A stretch of 64,000 nt of DNA from Flammeovirga kamogawensis (GCF_018736065.1 NZ_CP076128.1:3666001-3730000), one strand, 5' to 3'; positions 34,908 through 44,682 are shown, counted from the stretch's first letter. Made by a program: numbers and translations. Notes: generated by a model not told the origin, from the sequence alone.

Positions 34908-36188
34908 TTATGCTTCTATTGTTTCAGCATCTACTACTTTATATAATTTATCAGATGGTCTAATTTGAGTATCTAGCTTAATACTAAAGATATCTCCTTT
35001 TACCGCCATCTCTTGCTTACCATCATCATTAACGTGTAGTTCTTCAACTACCGTTTCAACAACTCCAGTTGTAGGGCCAGTGATTAATAATTTATCACCA
35101 ACTTTTACTTTTAAAGTTTCTAAGCTGAACTCTGCAACGCTGATATTTTTAAAGTATCTACGTCCAGTTCCAAGATAAACTTTTCTTGTTTTTGCTTTAG
35201 AACCATGTTGGTCTGTCCATTTACCCATTTCTTGACCAAGGTAATATCCACCCCAGAATCCACGGTTGTAAACTTGAGTCATACGTTCTTTAAGTTCTTC
35301 ACCTAAAGCTTTAGAGTATGTACCGTCATAATAAGCTTCAATTGCTTCGCGATAACATTCTACAACACATTTTACATATTCAGGTCCTTTACCTCTACCT
35401 TCAATTTTCAATACCTTAATACCAGTATCTAATAATTGATCTAAGAAGTCAATTGTACATAAGTCTTCAGGAGACATAATGTACTCATTGTCTATCTCTA
35501 ATTCATGTCCGTCTTCAATATCAATTACTTTATATTTACGACGACAGTTTTGTACACATGCTCCTCTGTTAGCAGAAGAGTTTTGTGTATGAAGACTCAA
35601 GTAACATTTTCCTGATACAGCCATGCATAAAGCACCGTGAGCAAAAACTTCTACTTCAACTAATTCACCATTAGGTCCAGTAATGTTTTCATTCTTAATA
35701 GTATCACAGATTGTTTTCATCTGTACCATACTTAACTCTCTAGAAAGTACCATTACATCTGCAAATGTTGCGTAGAAACGAACAGTTTCTGCATTTGTAA
35801 TGTTTACTTGAGTAGAAATATGAACTTCTACACCAACTCTAAAGGCATAAGCAATTACAGCTTGGTCAGAAGCAATGATTGCAGTAATCCCTGCTTCTTT
35901 TACTCTATCAACAACACGACGCATAATAGAAAGGTCGTGTTCATATATAATTGTATTAAGTGTTAAGTAGCTCCTAACACCATGCTCGTTACAAATCTTA
36001 GCTACTTCATCTAGGTCTTCTAGTGTGAAGTTCATTGAAGCACGAGCACGCATATTTAACTGCTCGACACCAAAATAGATAGAATCTGCACCACCTTGAA
36101 TGGCGGCCATCATCGAATCGAATCCACCTGCAGGAGCCATTAGCTCAACAGGACGTCTAGTTGCCGGTTTTTTATATTTGTGATCCAC
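34908..36188 (-). CDS. U32-family protein, probable tRNA/rRNA hydroxylation enzyme
   Basis: A 426-residue protein of the peptidase-U32 family. Hallmarks: ELMAPAGGFDSMMAAIQGGADSIYFG at 15-40, and the cysteine set GALC (188), SGKC (195), RGAC (211), QNC (215) that in characterised members holds an iron-sulfur cluster. Despite the name, studied homologues (TrhP, RlhA) make 5-hydroxyuridine in tRNA or 5-hydroxycytidine in 23S rRNA using prephenate-derived chemistry. Length and a C-terminal barrel-like domain (VKVGDKLLITGPTTGVVE) fit the TrhP type. Ferredoxin gene follows at 7 bp. RNA target is inferred from the family. Confidence 0.82.
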   Translation of the reverse strand: MDHKYKKPATRRPVELMAPAGGFDSMMAAIQGGADSIYFGVEQLNMRARASMNFTLEDLDEVAKICNEHGVRSYLTLNTIIYEHDLSIMRRVVDRVKEAGITAIIASDQAVIAYAFRVGVEVHISTQVNITNAETVRFYATFADVMVLSRELSMVQMKTICDTIKNENITGPNGELVEVEVFAHGALCMAVSGKCYLSLHTQNSSANRGACVQNCRRKYKVIDIEDGHELEIDNEYIMSPEDLCTIDFLDQLLDTGIKVLKIEGRGKGPEYVKCVVECYREAIEAYYDGTYSKALGEELKERMTQVYNRGFWGGYYLGQEMGKWTDQHGSKAKTRKVYLGTGRRYFKNISVAEFSLETLKVKVGDKLLITGPTTGVVETVVEELHVNDDGKQEMAVKGDIFSIKLDTQIRPSDKLYKVVDAETIEA

Positions 36189-36334
36189 TTTGTTGCTATT
36201 TTAAAAATTTGGAATGCAAAAATAGGATGAATTTTTACGGCAATCAATTTTTATTTAAATTAGATTGCACATTATCCTATGATTATCAACACAATAGTAC
36301 GAAAAACTGTTCTTTCGTCAATATTTATTCACAA

Positions 36335-36910
36335 ATGATAGACCTTTTAACCCTCAGAATCAAGAACATGGTATGCGAAAGATGCATACTTACGGTATGG
36401 CAAGCACTTATAGATGCTGGAGCTGTAGTCGAAAGAGTAGACCTAGGGGTTGCTTATATTTCTGTTCCGTTATCAGTGGATCAGAGGAAAGAAATTGAAC
36501 AAACTTTTAAAAAACTAGGTTTTTCTTTTTTAAATGATAAACAATCAAGCTTAGTAGAAGGGGTAAAGAACTTTATTCATCATAAATTTTCTAACCTAGA
36601 TGAAAAACAATGGACCTCTACATTATCAGAAGAGCTTCAAAAAGAATTAGGCAAAGATTATACAACAATTAGTACACTTTTTTCTAATACAGAAGGAATA
36701 ACAATAGAGAAGTATTTATCAAACCAAAAGGTAGAAAAGGTTAAAGAATTTTTGTCGTATAATGAGATGAGTTTAAGTCAAATAGCTGATGTTTTAGGCT
36801 ATAGTAGTACTCAATATTTATCTAGAAAATTTAAACAGTCTACAGGCATGACTCCATCAGAATTTAAAAAGAATAGTCATAAGCCCTTAAGAAAGAGTTT
36901 GTCAATCTAG
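36335..36910 (+). CDS. HMA-domain/AraC-type transcriptional regulator
   Basis: A 191-residue regulator joining a heavy-metal-associated-like N-terminal fold (LTLRIKNMVCERCILTVWQAL with CxxC, about 5-70) to a C-terminal AraC-type helix-turn-helix (MSLSQIADVLGYSSTQYLSRKF, then KQSTGMTPSEFKK). The metal-binding-like motif suggests it senses a thiophilic metal such as copper, zinc or cadmium. I choose the ATG at 36335 because the longer frame runs back into the U32 gene and adds a sequence without family likeness. It lies near a CzcA-type efflux cluster that it may control, with a PAS kinase in between. Confidence 0.82.
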   Translation: MIDLLTLRIKNMVCERCILTVWQALIDAGAVVERVDLGVAYISVPLSVDQRKEIEQTFKKLGFSFLNDKQSSLVEGVKNFIHHKFSNLDEKQWTSTLSEELQKELGKDYTTISTLFSNTEGITIEKYLSNQKVEKVKEFLSYNEMSLSQIADVLGYSSTQYLSRKFKQSTGMTPSEFKKNSHKPLRKSLSI

Positions 36911-36999
36911 TATTTCTAACTTATATTAAGATATATTCACATTAGTTGCGGGATATCTATGCTGGACAAATAATAAATACTTCTGAACCTTAGAGATTA

Positions 37000-38937
37000 A
37001 TGACTAAAAAAGATCAATTTTATAATAACTTATTAAGAATACAGCGGTTGAATTCTTCGGGTGAAACATCACCTAAGGAGTTTATGGAATCGTTGCTTCT
37101 TTATGTTTTAGAATATGAACAAGCTTTTTATGGGTCTATTTGTAAGATCGAAGAAGGTAATGATATAGTTGAATGTGTATCAAGATTCAATAAAAAAATA
37201 ATAACACTGCCAGAAACAAATAGCTTTGTTAATAGAGTTATTGAAGAAAAAAAAATTATTAAGGAGGTTGATCAATATCAATTAGTTGGCTGCCCATTTA
37301 TTAATGATCAGACGAATGAAGTATTTGGAGTAATGGTTTTAATTACTGCTCCAAAGTATATTGATATTGATCATTTTGCTTTGGAACAAGCTATTTTAGT
37401 AGGGGAGGGTGTGATGTCTAATATTGAAGTAAAATCACCTTCAGTTTTAAGAAAACAGTTAGATAATTCAATTCAAGAGAAGATATCGTTTAAGCCATTT
37501 TTTACAGATTCAGCCAATTTATGTACAGTTACTGATCCTGATTCTGGTGATTTTGTTTATCTAAATCAATCTTGGGTGAGAACACTAGGCTTTTCAATAG
37601 AAGAATTAAAGTCTTACCCATTTGTAAATTGGTTACATCAAGATGATATAAGTGAAACAATACGTGTTTTTCAGGATGTCTGTGAAGGAAAATCAATAAG
37701 GTCTTTTATAAATAGATACCGGACGAAATGGGGAGAATATCGCTATTTAGAATGGGATGCCTCTTTAATTGCTGAAAATGGTCTTATCTACGGAATGGCC
37801 AAAGATATTACGAAGCAACACGAAAATCATGAAAAATTATTCTTTCAATCTACAATTCTGAGAGGTGTTCAAGATAGCGTCTTAGTAATTGATTTAAAAG
37901 GGAATGTATCTTTTGTAAACGATGCTGTAATTGCATTAACGGGGTATCCAAGAACGTATTTATTAGGAAGACCTTTAGACGTAATTCTTAAAGGATTTGA
38001 TAGAAGTAAATCACTTGAGGTTACAGTAGATGACTTTCTGAAGGATGACAACAATATAGAATTACATATAGGAACACGTAATGGTGTTTACATTTGGGTT
38101 GAGGTTAGAACGAGTATTTTATATGATGTTTATGGTGATGCTATTGGCTATTTAGGGATTATAAAAGATATTACACCAAGAAAAGAATACGAAGATACGC
38201 TCATGAAAAGAAATGAAGCGTTGAGTAAAGCAAATAAGGAGTTAGATAATTTTGTATATAGAGTTTCTCATGATTTGAGAGCACCTATTACTTCTGCATT
38301 AGGGTTGATAGAATTAAGTATGACTGCTACCCCAGAAGAAGTAAAGGAATATTTGATGCTACAGCAGAGAAGTTTAACAAAACTAGATGGATTCATTCAT
38401 GACATTTTGAATTATTCGCGAAATAATAGAATGGAGTTACGTCCAACTAAGGTGAATATTGAGGAGTTATTAAAATCAACAATAGATCAGTATAAGTTTA
38501 TTAATAACTATGCAGAAACATTGATTTCTATCAATGTAGAAACAGAAAATGATTTGTACTGTGATGAATCTCGTTTAGCTGTTATTCTTAACAATATAAT
38601 TTCTAATGCCTATAAGTTCACATCGATTAGACCGAATGCTAGTATTACAATAAATGCACATGTAATATCGACAGATCTAATTATGAAAATCTCAGATAAT
38701 GGAATTGGTATAAGAGAACAACATCTTAATAAGATTTTTGATATGTTCTATAGAGCTACAGATGTAAATAATGGGTCGGGCTTAGGTTTGTATATTGTAC
38801 ATGAAGCTGTTAAAAAATTAGGTGGAGAAATAGCAGTTCAATCTGTTTTAAATCATGGTACAACCTTTGATATTGTGATTCCTAATTTATGGAGTATTTT
38901 TCCAAAGGAGATAAAAGAAGAAAGAGCTACCAACTAA
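37000..38937 (+). CDS. PAS-domain sensor histidine kinase
   Basis: A 645-residue soluble sensor kinase: GAF-like N-terminal region (about 25-145), two PAS domains (about 165-275 and 285-395), HisKA with H424 in YRVSHDLRAPI, and an ATPase domain with the G-boxes near GNGSGLGLYIVHEA at the end. There is no receiver domain and no adjacent response-regulator gene, so the partner is elsewhere. It begins 89 bp after the HMA-AraC regulator on the same strand. The terminator at 38922-38949 overlaps its stop codon. Confidence 0.92.
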   Translation: MTKKDQFYNNLLRIQRLNSSGETSPKEFMESLLLYVLEYEQAFYGSICKIEEGNDIVECVSRFNKKIITLPETNSFVNRVIEEKKIIKEVDQYQLVGCPFINDQTNEVFGVMVLITAPKYIDIDHFALEQAILVGEGVMSNIEVKSPSVLRKQLDNSIQEKISFKPFFTDSANLCTVTDPDSGDFVYLNQSWVRTLGFSIEELKSYPFVNWLHQDDISETIRVFQDVCEGKSIRSFINRYRTKWGEYRYLEWDASLIAENGLIYGMAKDITKQHENHEKLFFQSTILRGVQDSVLVIDLKGNVSFVNDAVIALTGYPRTYLLGRPLDVILKGFDRSKSLEVTVDDFLKDDNNIELHIGTRNGVYIWVEVRTSILYDVYGDAIGYLGIIKDITPRKEYEDTLMKRNEALSKANKELDNFVYRVSHDLRAPITSALGLIELSMTATPEEVKEYLMLQQRSLTKLDGFIHDILNYSRNNRMELRPTKVNIEELLKSTIDQYKFINNYAETLISINVETENDLYCDESRLAVILNNIISNAYKFTSIRPNASITINAHVISTDLIMKISDNGIGIREQHLNKIFDMFYRATDVNNGSGLGLYIVHEAVKKLGGEIAVQSVLNHGTTFDIVIPNLWSIFPKEIKEERATN

Positions 38938-38949
38938 ATGATAGCTCTT
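38922..38949 (+). terminator. Terminator overlapping the kinase stop codon
   Basis: AAGAGCTA (38922-38929) pairs with TAGCTCTT (38942-38949) around a 12-base loop; the stop codon at 38935-38937 is in the loop. It separates the kinase from the convergent efflux operon. Confidence 0.6.
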
Positions 38950-38967
38950 ATTTGTAAGTTATATAGG

Positions 38968-41900
38968 TTATTTAGGATTTTTTTTTCTATAAAATAAGCT
39001 GAAAATGACAGGGAAAACAATCAACGTTAATATTGTTGCAGTTAATATACCCCACACAATTACAACAGCTAAAGGTTTTTGAGATTCAGACCCAATACCT
39101 GTTGACATAGAAGCAGGCAATAAGCCAACAAAATCTGTAACAGCAGTCATCAATACAGGTCGTATTCTAGATTTTACTCCATTATGAACAGCATCGTCTA
39201 AATTCATTCCTTCTTGAAGGTTTGATTTAAATTTAGATACAAGTAAAACTCCATTTTGAACACAAATACCAAACAATGCGATAAAGCCAACACCTGCAGA
39301 TATACCAAAATTCATCGTAAAGAAGGTAAGCCCTAATATCCCTCCAATTAAAGCAAACGGTACATTCATCATTACAATTCCAGCATCCTTTGCATTGTTG
39401 AAAGTTGTTAGTAGAACTAAGAAAATTAAAACCATTACAATCGGAACAACTTGTATCAATCTATTCTGAGCACGTTCCATATTTTCAAATTCACCATCCC
39501 AAGAGTAGTGCATTCCTTTACTAATATCCAATGTACCTTCTACTTTTTCTTGTGCTTCTGCAACTGCACTACCTAAGTCTCTACCTCTTACAGAGAAGGT
39601 GATGGCTACAAACCTTTCTCCGCCACTTCGGTATACAAAAGCAGGTCCTGTTTTAGTACTAATATCTGCAATTTCTCTTAGTTGTACCATTCCTCCATCA
39701 AGCGTAGGGACTTTAATATTCCCAATGGCTTGAGTTTCATTTCTGTATTCTTCTTGGTACCTAACCTTTATATCAAAACGTCTTTCATCTTCATAAAGCT
39801 CAGTAGCAGCCTTTCCACCTATTGCCATTTCTATAACAGATTGGGCATCTGCTGTTGCCACTCCATAAAGAGCCATTTTTTCTTGATTAAGATCTATACG
39901 TAATTCAGGCTGTCCAATAAGTTTTATTACATTCAAATCCGTAATTCCATCAATGTTTTCCATTAAAGCCTTAGCCTGTTCTGCATAGTTCTCTAGTTCG
40001 AATAAATCAGAACCATAAATTTTTAAAGCTAAAGCTCCTTTTACACCTGTAACAGCCTCCTCAACGTTATCCATAATTGGTTGAGAGAAGTTGAAAGAAA
40101 CTCCTTGAAAATCATTTAGTTTATCTTCTAATTCCTCAATCACTTCGGCTTTGTCTAGGCCTCTTGTCCATTCTTCTTGAGGGTGTAAGTCAACATGGAA
40201 TTCAATATTAAAAAAGCCTGTAGGATCAGTTCCGTCATTAGGTCTACCCGTTTGAGACAATACCCCTCTTACTTCTGGGGTTTCTCTAATTTTGTCTCTT
40301 AATTTTTGAGTCATATCATAAGATTCTGATAGACTAGAACTAATAGGCATAAATGCTCTAATATAGATCGCACCTTCATTAAGTTGAGGTAAAAATTCTG
40401 TTCCTAATCGAGAACCGAAGAATAATCCAGTAGATAATAATGACGTTGCCAATAAAATGGTGATTTTCTTTCTTTGATAAGCCCAAGAGAATGCACCATA
40501 AAATACCTTTTGAATAAATCTAGTAAAGAAGTTTTCTTTTTCTCTTACGTTCTTTTTAAGTAAAACACTAACCAAAACAGGTACTAATGTTAACGACATG
40601 ATTAAGGCTCCCAAAAGTGCAAAACCAAAAGTAAATGCTAAAGGTGTAAACATTTTACCTTCTACTTTCTGGAAAGCAAAAATTGGAACAAGTGCTAAAA
40701 TTGTAATCAATTGAGATGAAAATAAATTAGCACCAAGTTTAGAACCTGCCTTTTTAATTAAACCAAGCTTAGAGAGTTTATTAAATTTCTCCATACCTAA
40801 TTCTCTTGCTCTTTTGTCTAGCACAACAAAAAGCCCTTCTACCATTACAACTGCACCATCGATAATAATACCGAAATCAATAGCTCCTAAAGAGAGTAAA
40901 TTAGCAGACATCCCTCTCATACGCATACAAACTAATGCAAATAATAATGATAAGGGGATTATGATTGAAACAATAAATGTAGTTCTCCAATCTGCCATAA
41001 AGAGCAGTACAAAAATCACTACAAAGAAAATACCTTCTGCTAAATTTTTAGTTACTGTATTGGTTGTGAAATCTATTAATTCAGATCGATCATAAAAAGG
41101 TTCTATGCTTGTTCCTTCTGGTAATACTCTCTCGTTTAACTCATCAATTTTAAGCTTTAAACGTTCAATTACTTCACTAGGATTTTCACCTCTTCGCATA
41201 ACAATAATCCCTTCAACTAAGTCAGGATCATCATTAAGGCCAACAATACCAAGTTTAGGAGCAAAAGTTTCTTTCACTTGAGCTACATTTTTTACTAAAA
41301 CAGTAGTATTATTATTTCTTTCGATGATTACGTTTTCTATCTCAGATTGATTATTCAATAAACCAATACCTCTAACTACATAAGCTTGATTTCTTTTTTC
41401 AATAACATCACCTCCAACATTTACATTACTACGCTCTAGTGCTTCGTACAATTCGAGTGATGTAATACCATATTGAGCCATTAAGTTTGGATCAGCACTT
41501 ACTTCAAAAATTTTAACTTCACCTCCAAAGCTTACTACATCTGCAATACCAGGAACTGCTCTTAATTTGCGTTCGATGGTCCAATCTTGTAATGTTTTTA
41601 ATTCTCTTACAGATTGATGATCAGATTTTAAGGTATAACGGTAAATTTCACCTGTGGGGCCAGAAGAAGGTTCCATTTCAGAATCAATTCCATCAGGAAG
41701 GTCAACATTCATTAGTCTATTGGCCACTAACTGACGGGCTTTGAATTCATCAACTCCATCTTCAAAAGCTACTGTAACTACAGATAAACCAAATAGAGAT
41801 ATAGACCTAACTTCTGTTTTACCGGGTGTAGAATTTACTTCAACTTCTATTGGCAGGGTAACAAACTTTTCCATCTCTTCTGCACTTCTACCAGGCCATT

Positions 41901-42063
41901 GAGAGATAATTCTAACTCTAGGGTTAGTTACATCAGGAAATGCTTCGATGGGTGTATTTTGATAACTGATTACTCCTGCAACAATTAGAATTAACGTCAT
42001 GAAGAAAACGAAAAATCTATTTTTTAAGGAGAATCCAATAATATTTTGAACAAAGTTTTTCAT
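38968..42063 (-). CDS. CzcA-type heavy-metal efflux RND pump
   Basis: A 1031-residue inner-membrane proton/metal antiporter with 12 helices and two large periplasmic loops. The helix-4 motif DFGIIIDGAVVMVEG carries the acidic residues typical of the divalent-cation (zinc, cobalt, cadmium, nickel) class of heavy-metal RND pumps, in contrast to the AIGAMIDAAIVMIEN-like form of copper/silver CusA. NDGTDPTGFFN and GFIALFGICVQNGVLL are further family blocks. Encoded last in the operon, after the adaptor (30 bp) and the outer-membrane factor, so a complete tripartite pump is present. Metal identity is inference from the motif. Confidence 0.92.
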   Translation of the reverse strand: MKNFVQNIIGFSLKNRFFVFFMTLILIVAGVISYQNTPIEAFPDVTNPRVRIISQWPGRSAEEMEKFVTLPIEVEVNSTPGKTEVRSISLFGLSVVTVAFEDGVDEFKARQLVANRLMNVDLPDGIDSEMEPSSGPTGEIYRYTLKSDHQSVRELKTLQDWTIERKLRAVPGIADVVSFGGEVKIFEVSADPNLMAQYGITSLELYEALERSNVNVGGDVIEKRNQAYVVRGIGLLNNQSEIENVIIERNNNTTVLVKNVAQVKETFAPKLGIVGLNDDPDLVEGIIVMRRGENPSEVIERLKLKIDELNERVLPEGTSIEPFYDRSELIDFTTNTVTKNLAEGIFFVVIFVLLFMADWRTTFIVSIIIPLSLLFALVCMRMRGMSANLLSLGAIDFGIIIDGAVVMVEGLFVVLDKRARELGMEKFNKLSKLGLIKKAGSKLGANLFSSQLITILALVPIFAFQKVEGKMFTPLAFTFGFALLGALIMSLTLVPVLVSVLLKKNVREKENFFTRFIQKVFYGAFSWAYQRKKITILLATSLLSTGLFFGSRLGTEFLPQLNEGAIYIRAFMPISSSLSESYDMTQKLRDKIRETPEVRGVLSQTGRPNDGTDPTGFFNIEFHVDLHPQEEWTRGLDKAEVIEELEDKLNDFQGVSFNFSQPIMDNVEEAVTGVKGALALKIYGSDLFELENYAEQAKALMENIDGITDLNVIKLIGQPELRIDLNQEKMALYGVATADAQSVIEMAIGGKAATELYEDERRFDIKVRYQEEYRNETQAIGNIKVPTLDGGMVQLREIADISTKTGPAFVYRSGGERFVAITFSVRGRDLGSAVAEAQEKVEGTLDISKGMHYSWDGEFENMERAQNRLIQVVPIVMVLIFLVLLTTFNNAKDAGIVMMNVPFALIGGILGLTFFTMNFGISAGVGFIALFGICVQNGVLLVSKFKSNLQEGMNLDDAVHNGVKSRIRPVLMTAVTDFVGLLPASMSTGIGSESQKPLAVVIVWGILTATILTLIVFPVIFSLFYRKKNPK

Positions 42064-42093
42064 AACTACTTCGTGTTTTAATCGTCTAAAAAA

Positions 42094-43218
42094 TTATTGA
42101 TTGATTTTGTTAGCTTCTACTAATTCATTAAAAACCAATAAAGTTTTTTCTGAAACAACCGTATCATTCTCTTTTAAATCACCTTGTATATAAACTTTAT
42201 CATCAGCTGCATTACCCATAACTTTTACATTAATCATAGAAAAGTTATCACCATCTTTCTTTACCACAAAATCTTTATTATTATGAAATACTACGGCATC
42301 CGATGGTACTTTTAATGCTACTTGATCTAGTTCGTCAAAAACAGTAACATTCATTGCCATATTCGGAAGCAGTTTCATCTCTGTATTTTTGATTTCCACT
42401 CTAGCATCTAGCACTTTAGTTTCTGGATCTAATAATTTAGCTACTTTATTGATTTGTCCCTCAAATAAATCACCTGGATGAGCTAGTGCTTCTGCCTTAA
42501 CATTAGCACCAAGTTTAACTTTTCTGATGTCAGATTCAAAGACATTAATTTTCACCCATACATCACTTAAATCTACAATTGTGAATATGGCATCTTCAAA
42601 ATCCTCTCTAAGCAACATGTTCGTTGTAATATTTCTTTCTGTAATAGTACCACTCATTGGAGCACGTACAATATGAGTTGCATTGTCAGATTCACCCATT
42701 AATTTTAATGTTTGGTTTACTCTATTTAGTTGGGCATTAGCAGCTTCTAACTCACTTTTAGCTTGTTGTAATTCTAATGCAGAGCTTAAACCAGCATCAA
42801 ATAATGATTGTGCAACATCATATTCTTTTACTTCTCTATCTACATTGGCTTTTGCTTCTATCCATTCTTGTTTAACAGCTGCCATATCTGCCGAATAGAT
42901 TCTTGCTAAAATTTGCCCTTTACGTACTTGATCTCCCAAAGAAACATTTACAGAAGTAACTCTACCAGAAACAATTGCAGGTATTCTTATCTGTTTATTA
43001 GGCAAAGCTTCTACAGTTCCTGTAAGTTTAATTTTATGAGTTATTGTAGAAGATGTAACGTTTGCTGTAGTTACAATTGATTTCATACTATTGGTTAAAC
43101 CTTTAGGCTTTGTAATAGATTTGTCATTTTTAGCTGTACTTTGAGTACATGATTGAATGATAATACCTAATGCAGTTACGAAAATTAAACCTGCGATTAA
43201 TTTATATATAGCTTTCAT
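42094..43218 (-). CDS. Periplasmic adaptor of the metal-efflux pump
   Basis: A 374-residue membrane-fusion protein that links the pump to the outer-membrane channel. It has a lipobox (IIQSC with Cys24), a lipoyl half-domain (AIVSGRVTSVNVSLGDQVRKG), a helical hairpin (about 110-165) and the second lipoyl half (VRAPMSGTITERNITTNM), followed by beta-barrel and membrane-proximal domains. No His/Met-rich metal-binding head is obvious. Lies 22 bp after the outer-membrane factor gene and 30 bp before the pump gene. Confidence 0.92.
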   Translation of the reverse strand: MKAIYKLIAGLIFVTALGIIIQSCTQSTAKNDKSITKPKGLTNSMKSIVTTANVTSSTITHKIKLTGTVEALPNKQIRIPAIVSGRVTSVNVSLGDQVRKGQILARIYSADMAAVKQEWIEAKANVDREVKEYDVAQSLFDAGLSSALELQQAKSELEAANAQLNRVNQTLKLMGESDNATHIVRAPMSGTITERNITTNMLLREDFEDAIFTIVDLSDVWVKINVFESDIRKVKLGANVKAEALAHPGDLFEGQINKVAKLLDPETKVLDARVEIKNTEMKLLPNMAMNVTVFDELDQVALKVPSDAVVFHNNKDFVVKKDGDNFSMINVKVMGNAADDKVYIQGDLKENDTVVSEKTLLVFNELVEANKINQ

Positions 43219-43240
43219 GTGATTTCTTTTTTAAGGTTGA

Positions 43241-44512
43241 TTATTGAATAGGATAGATATCTTTGCCAACTGTATAGTTAACATTTTCTTGAGCACTGAA
43301 TAATGTTTGTTCTGTATCATACCATTGTCCTAAGTTATCTCTGTAGCTCTCGAAAAAATCGATAAACTCAATAAGACTTAGTTGTTTGTTTTGGTAGCTT
43401 TTTGTAACAGCAATCATTACGGCTTCCATTTCGTCAGATAATTCAGGATCTAATTGTTCATACAAAGTATTTACCTGACGTAGTTTTTGAGCTGAAGTAT
43501 AAATATCAATTTGAAGATTTTTCTCTGCTTCATTTAGCTTAACTTGTTGTTGCTCTTGAATAATTTTAGCAGCTTGAATACCTCCTTTATTTCTATCCCA
43601 AACAGGTAAATCAAAGGCTATTTGTAATGCCCAGTAATCAGCCTGATGTGCACCCCTTCTATCGTACATTGTACCAATATGCAAATCTGGTACAGCCTCA
43701 GCTTTAGCTAAAGCAAGACTTTCAGCACTTTGTTTCATTCTAATATTTTCGATTTTGAAATCAAAACGATGTTCTTGTGCTAATTCTACCCACAATTCTG
43801 GATCAGGTAAAGAGGTAGATGGAGCAATTGATGGAATAGTAATTTTTAAATGAATATTTGGTTGTAAATTCAGAAGCATTTTAATATTTGCTTCAATATC
43901 TGCCGCTTCTTGAACGATATCTAACCATCCTTTTCTTGAGTCTAACAGTAGTGCTTTTAATCTCACAACTTCGGCTACAGATACATTTCCTTTTTTTGAT
44001 TGTTCTTTATAAACTTCAACAAGTTTTTCTACTGGCTCAATAGCTATTAGATAACTATCAGCCTTTTTCTGAGCATAATAAAGTTCTACTAATTGGTTTC
44101 TTAAATCAGTGCGAAGTTCTCTTAATGTATTATAGAATTCGTATTCAGAAATCTCGGCTTCAATTTTAGCAATATTGGTTCTTTTCTTTCTCTTGCCAGC
44201 TGTTTCAATCATTTGTGTTATTTCAAACACACGTTGAGCTTCTGAATCTGTTCTAAACCATTTCTGATCTTCATTATCATACATAGCCAATTCAAATCCA
44301 ACTTCTGGATTAGGCCATGCTTTTGCCTGAATAATTTCGGCTTTAGCGATATCTATATTTTGCTTTTCAGCAATTAGGGATAAATTATTTTTTAGGAAGA
44401 GTTCTTCTGATTGAGGGATAGAAATTGATAAACTATCCATCGTGTTTTGCTCTTGTGCATTTGCTAAATTTATGCAAAACACTACAAGCAATCCTACTAG
44501 AATTTTATACAT
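43241..44512 (-). CDS. TolC-family outer-membrane channel of the metal-efflux pump
   Basis: A 423-residue exported protein with signal peptide ending near ANAQ. It shows the internal duplication of TolC/CzcC-type proteins: long amphipathic helices (for example LFLKNNLSLIAEKQNIDIAKAEIIQAKAWPNPE beginning region, and the WPNPEVGF motif) with short beta segments (IAFDLPVWDRNKGG). First structural gene of the three-gene efflux operon. Two perfect inverted repeats lie in the 170 bp upstream and may bind the regulator. Confidence 0.9.
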   Translation of the reverse strand: MYKILVGLLVVFCINLANAQEQNTMDSLSISIPQSEELFLKNNLSLIAEKQNIDIAKAEIIQAKAWPNPEVGFELAMYDNEDQKWFRTDSEAQRVFEITQMIETAGKRKKRTNIAKIEAEISEYEFYNTLRELRTDLRNQLVELYYAQKKADSYLIAIEPVEKLVEVYKEQSKKGNVSVAEVVRLKALLLDSRKGWLDIVQEAADIEANIKMLLNLQPNIHLKITIPSIAPSTSLPDPELWVELAQEHRFDFKIENIRMKQSAESLALAKAEAVPDLHIGTMYDRRGAHQADYWALQIAFDLPVWDRNKGGIQAAKIIQEQQQVKLNEAEKNLQIDIYTSAQKLRQVNTLYEQLDPELSDEMEAVMIAVTKSYQNKQLSLIEFIDFFESYRDNLGQWYDTEQTLFSAQENVNYTVGKDIYPIQ

Positions 44513-44527
44513 AGTATTGTTCCGTTA

Positions 44528-44545
44528 TAGGTATATAAATACCTA
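44528..44545. promoter_or_regulatory. Inverted repeat in the efflux operon leader
   Basis: TAGGTAT-ataa-ATACCTA, perfect 7-bp arms, 15 bp upstream of the outer-membrane-factor start codon; an extra half site TAGGTA lies at 44581-44586. Operator or leader hairpin; not proven. Confidence 0.45.
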
Positions 44546-44613
44546 ATTGAAATCAACATAGAATAAACAGATTACTAAGTTAGGTAGTAATAAACACTGC
44601 TTTTAATGTCGAT

Positions 44614-44648
44614 AAAATGTAATGAAAGGGTAATACGAAGTGTATTAC
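44614..44648 (-). promoter_or_regulatory. Candidate efflux promoter with operator-like inverted repeat
   Basis: On the minus strand TACATTTT (44614-44621) is one base from the -7 consensus TAnnTTTG. The perfect inverted repeat GTAATAC-N5-GTATTAC (44630-44648) covers the place where the -33 element should be, which is a good position for a metal-responsive operator. This is inference from layout. Confidence 0.45.
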
Positions 44649-44670
44649 TAAAAAGTAGTTCTACTTTTTA
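44649..44670 (-). terminator. Short terminator after the 129-residue gene
   Basis: TAAAAAGTAG and CTACTTTTTA form a 10-bp stem with a 2-base loop 12 bp past the stop codon of the small exported protein. The stem is AT-rich, so strength is uncertain. Confidence 0.5.
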
Positions 44671-44682
44671 AATGGAAAATAC

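Noticed and set aside
36161..36334. Longer N-terminus for the HMA-AraC regulator
   Set aside because: It would overlap the divergent U32 gene start and adds residues without resemblance to the family; the ATG at 36335 starts directly before the metal-binding-like domain.
38968..42063. CusA-type copper/silver pump
   Set aside because: The helix-4 motif DFGIIIDGAVVMVE matches the divalent-metal class rather than the CusA form.
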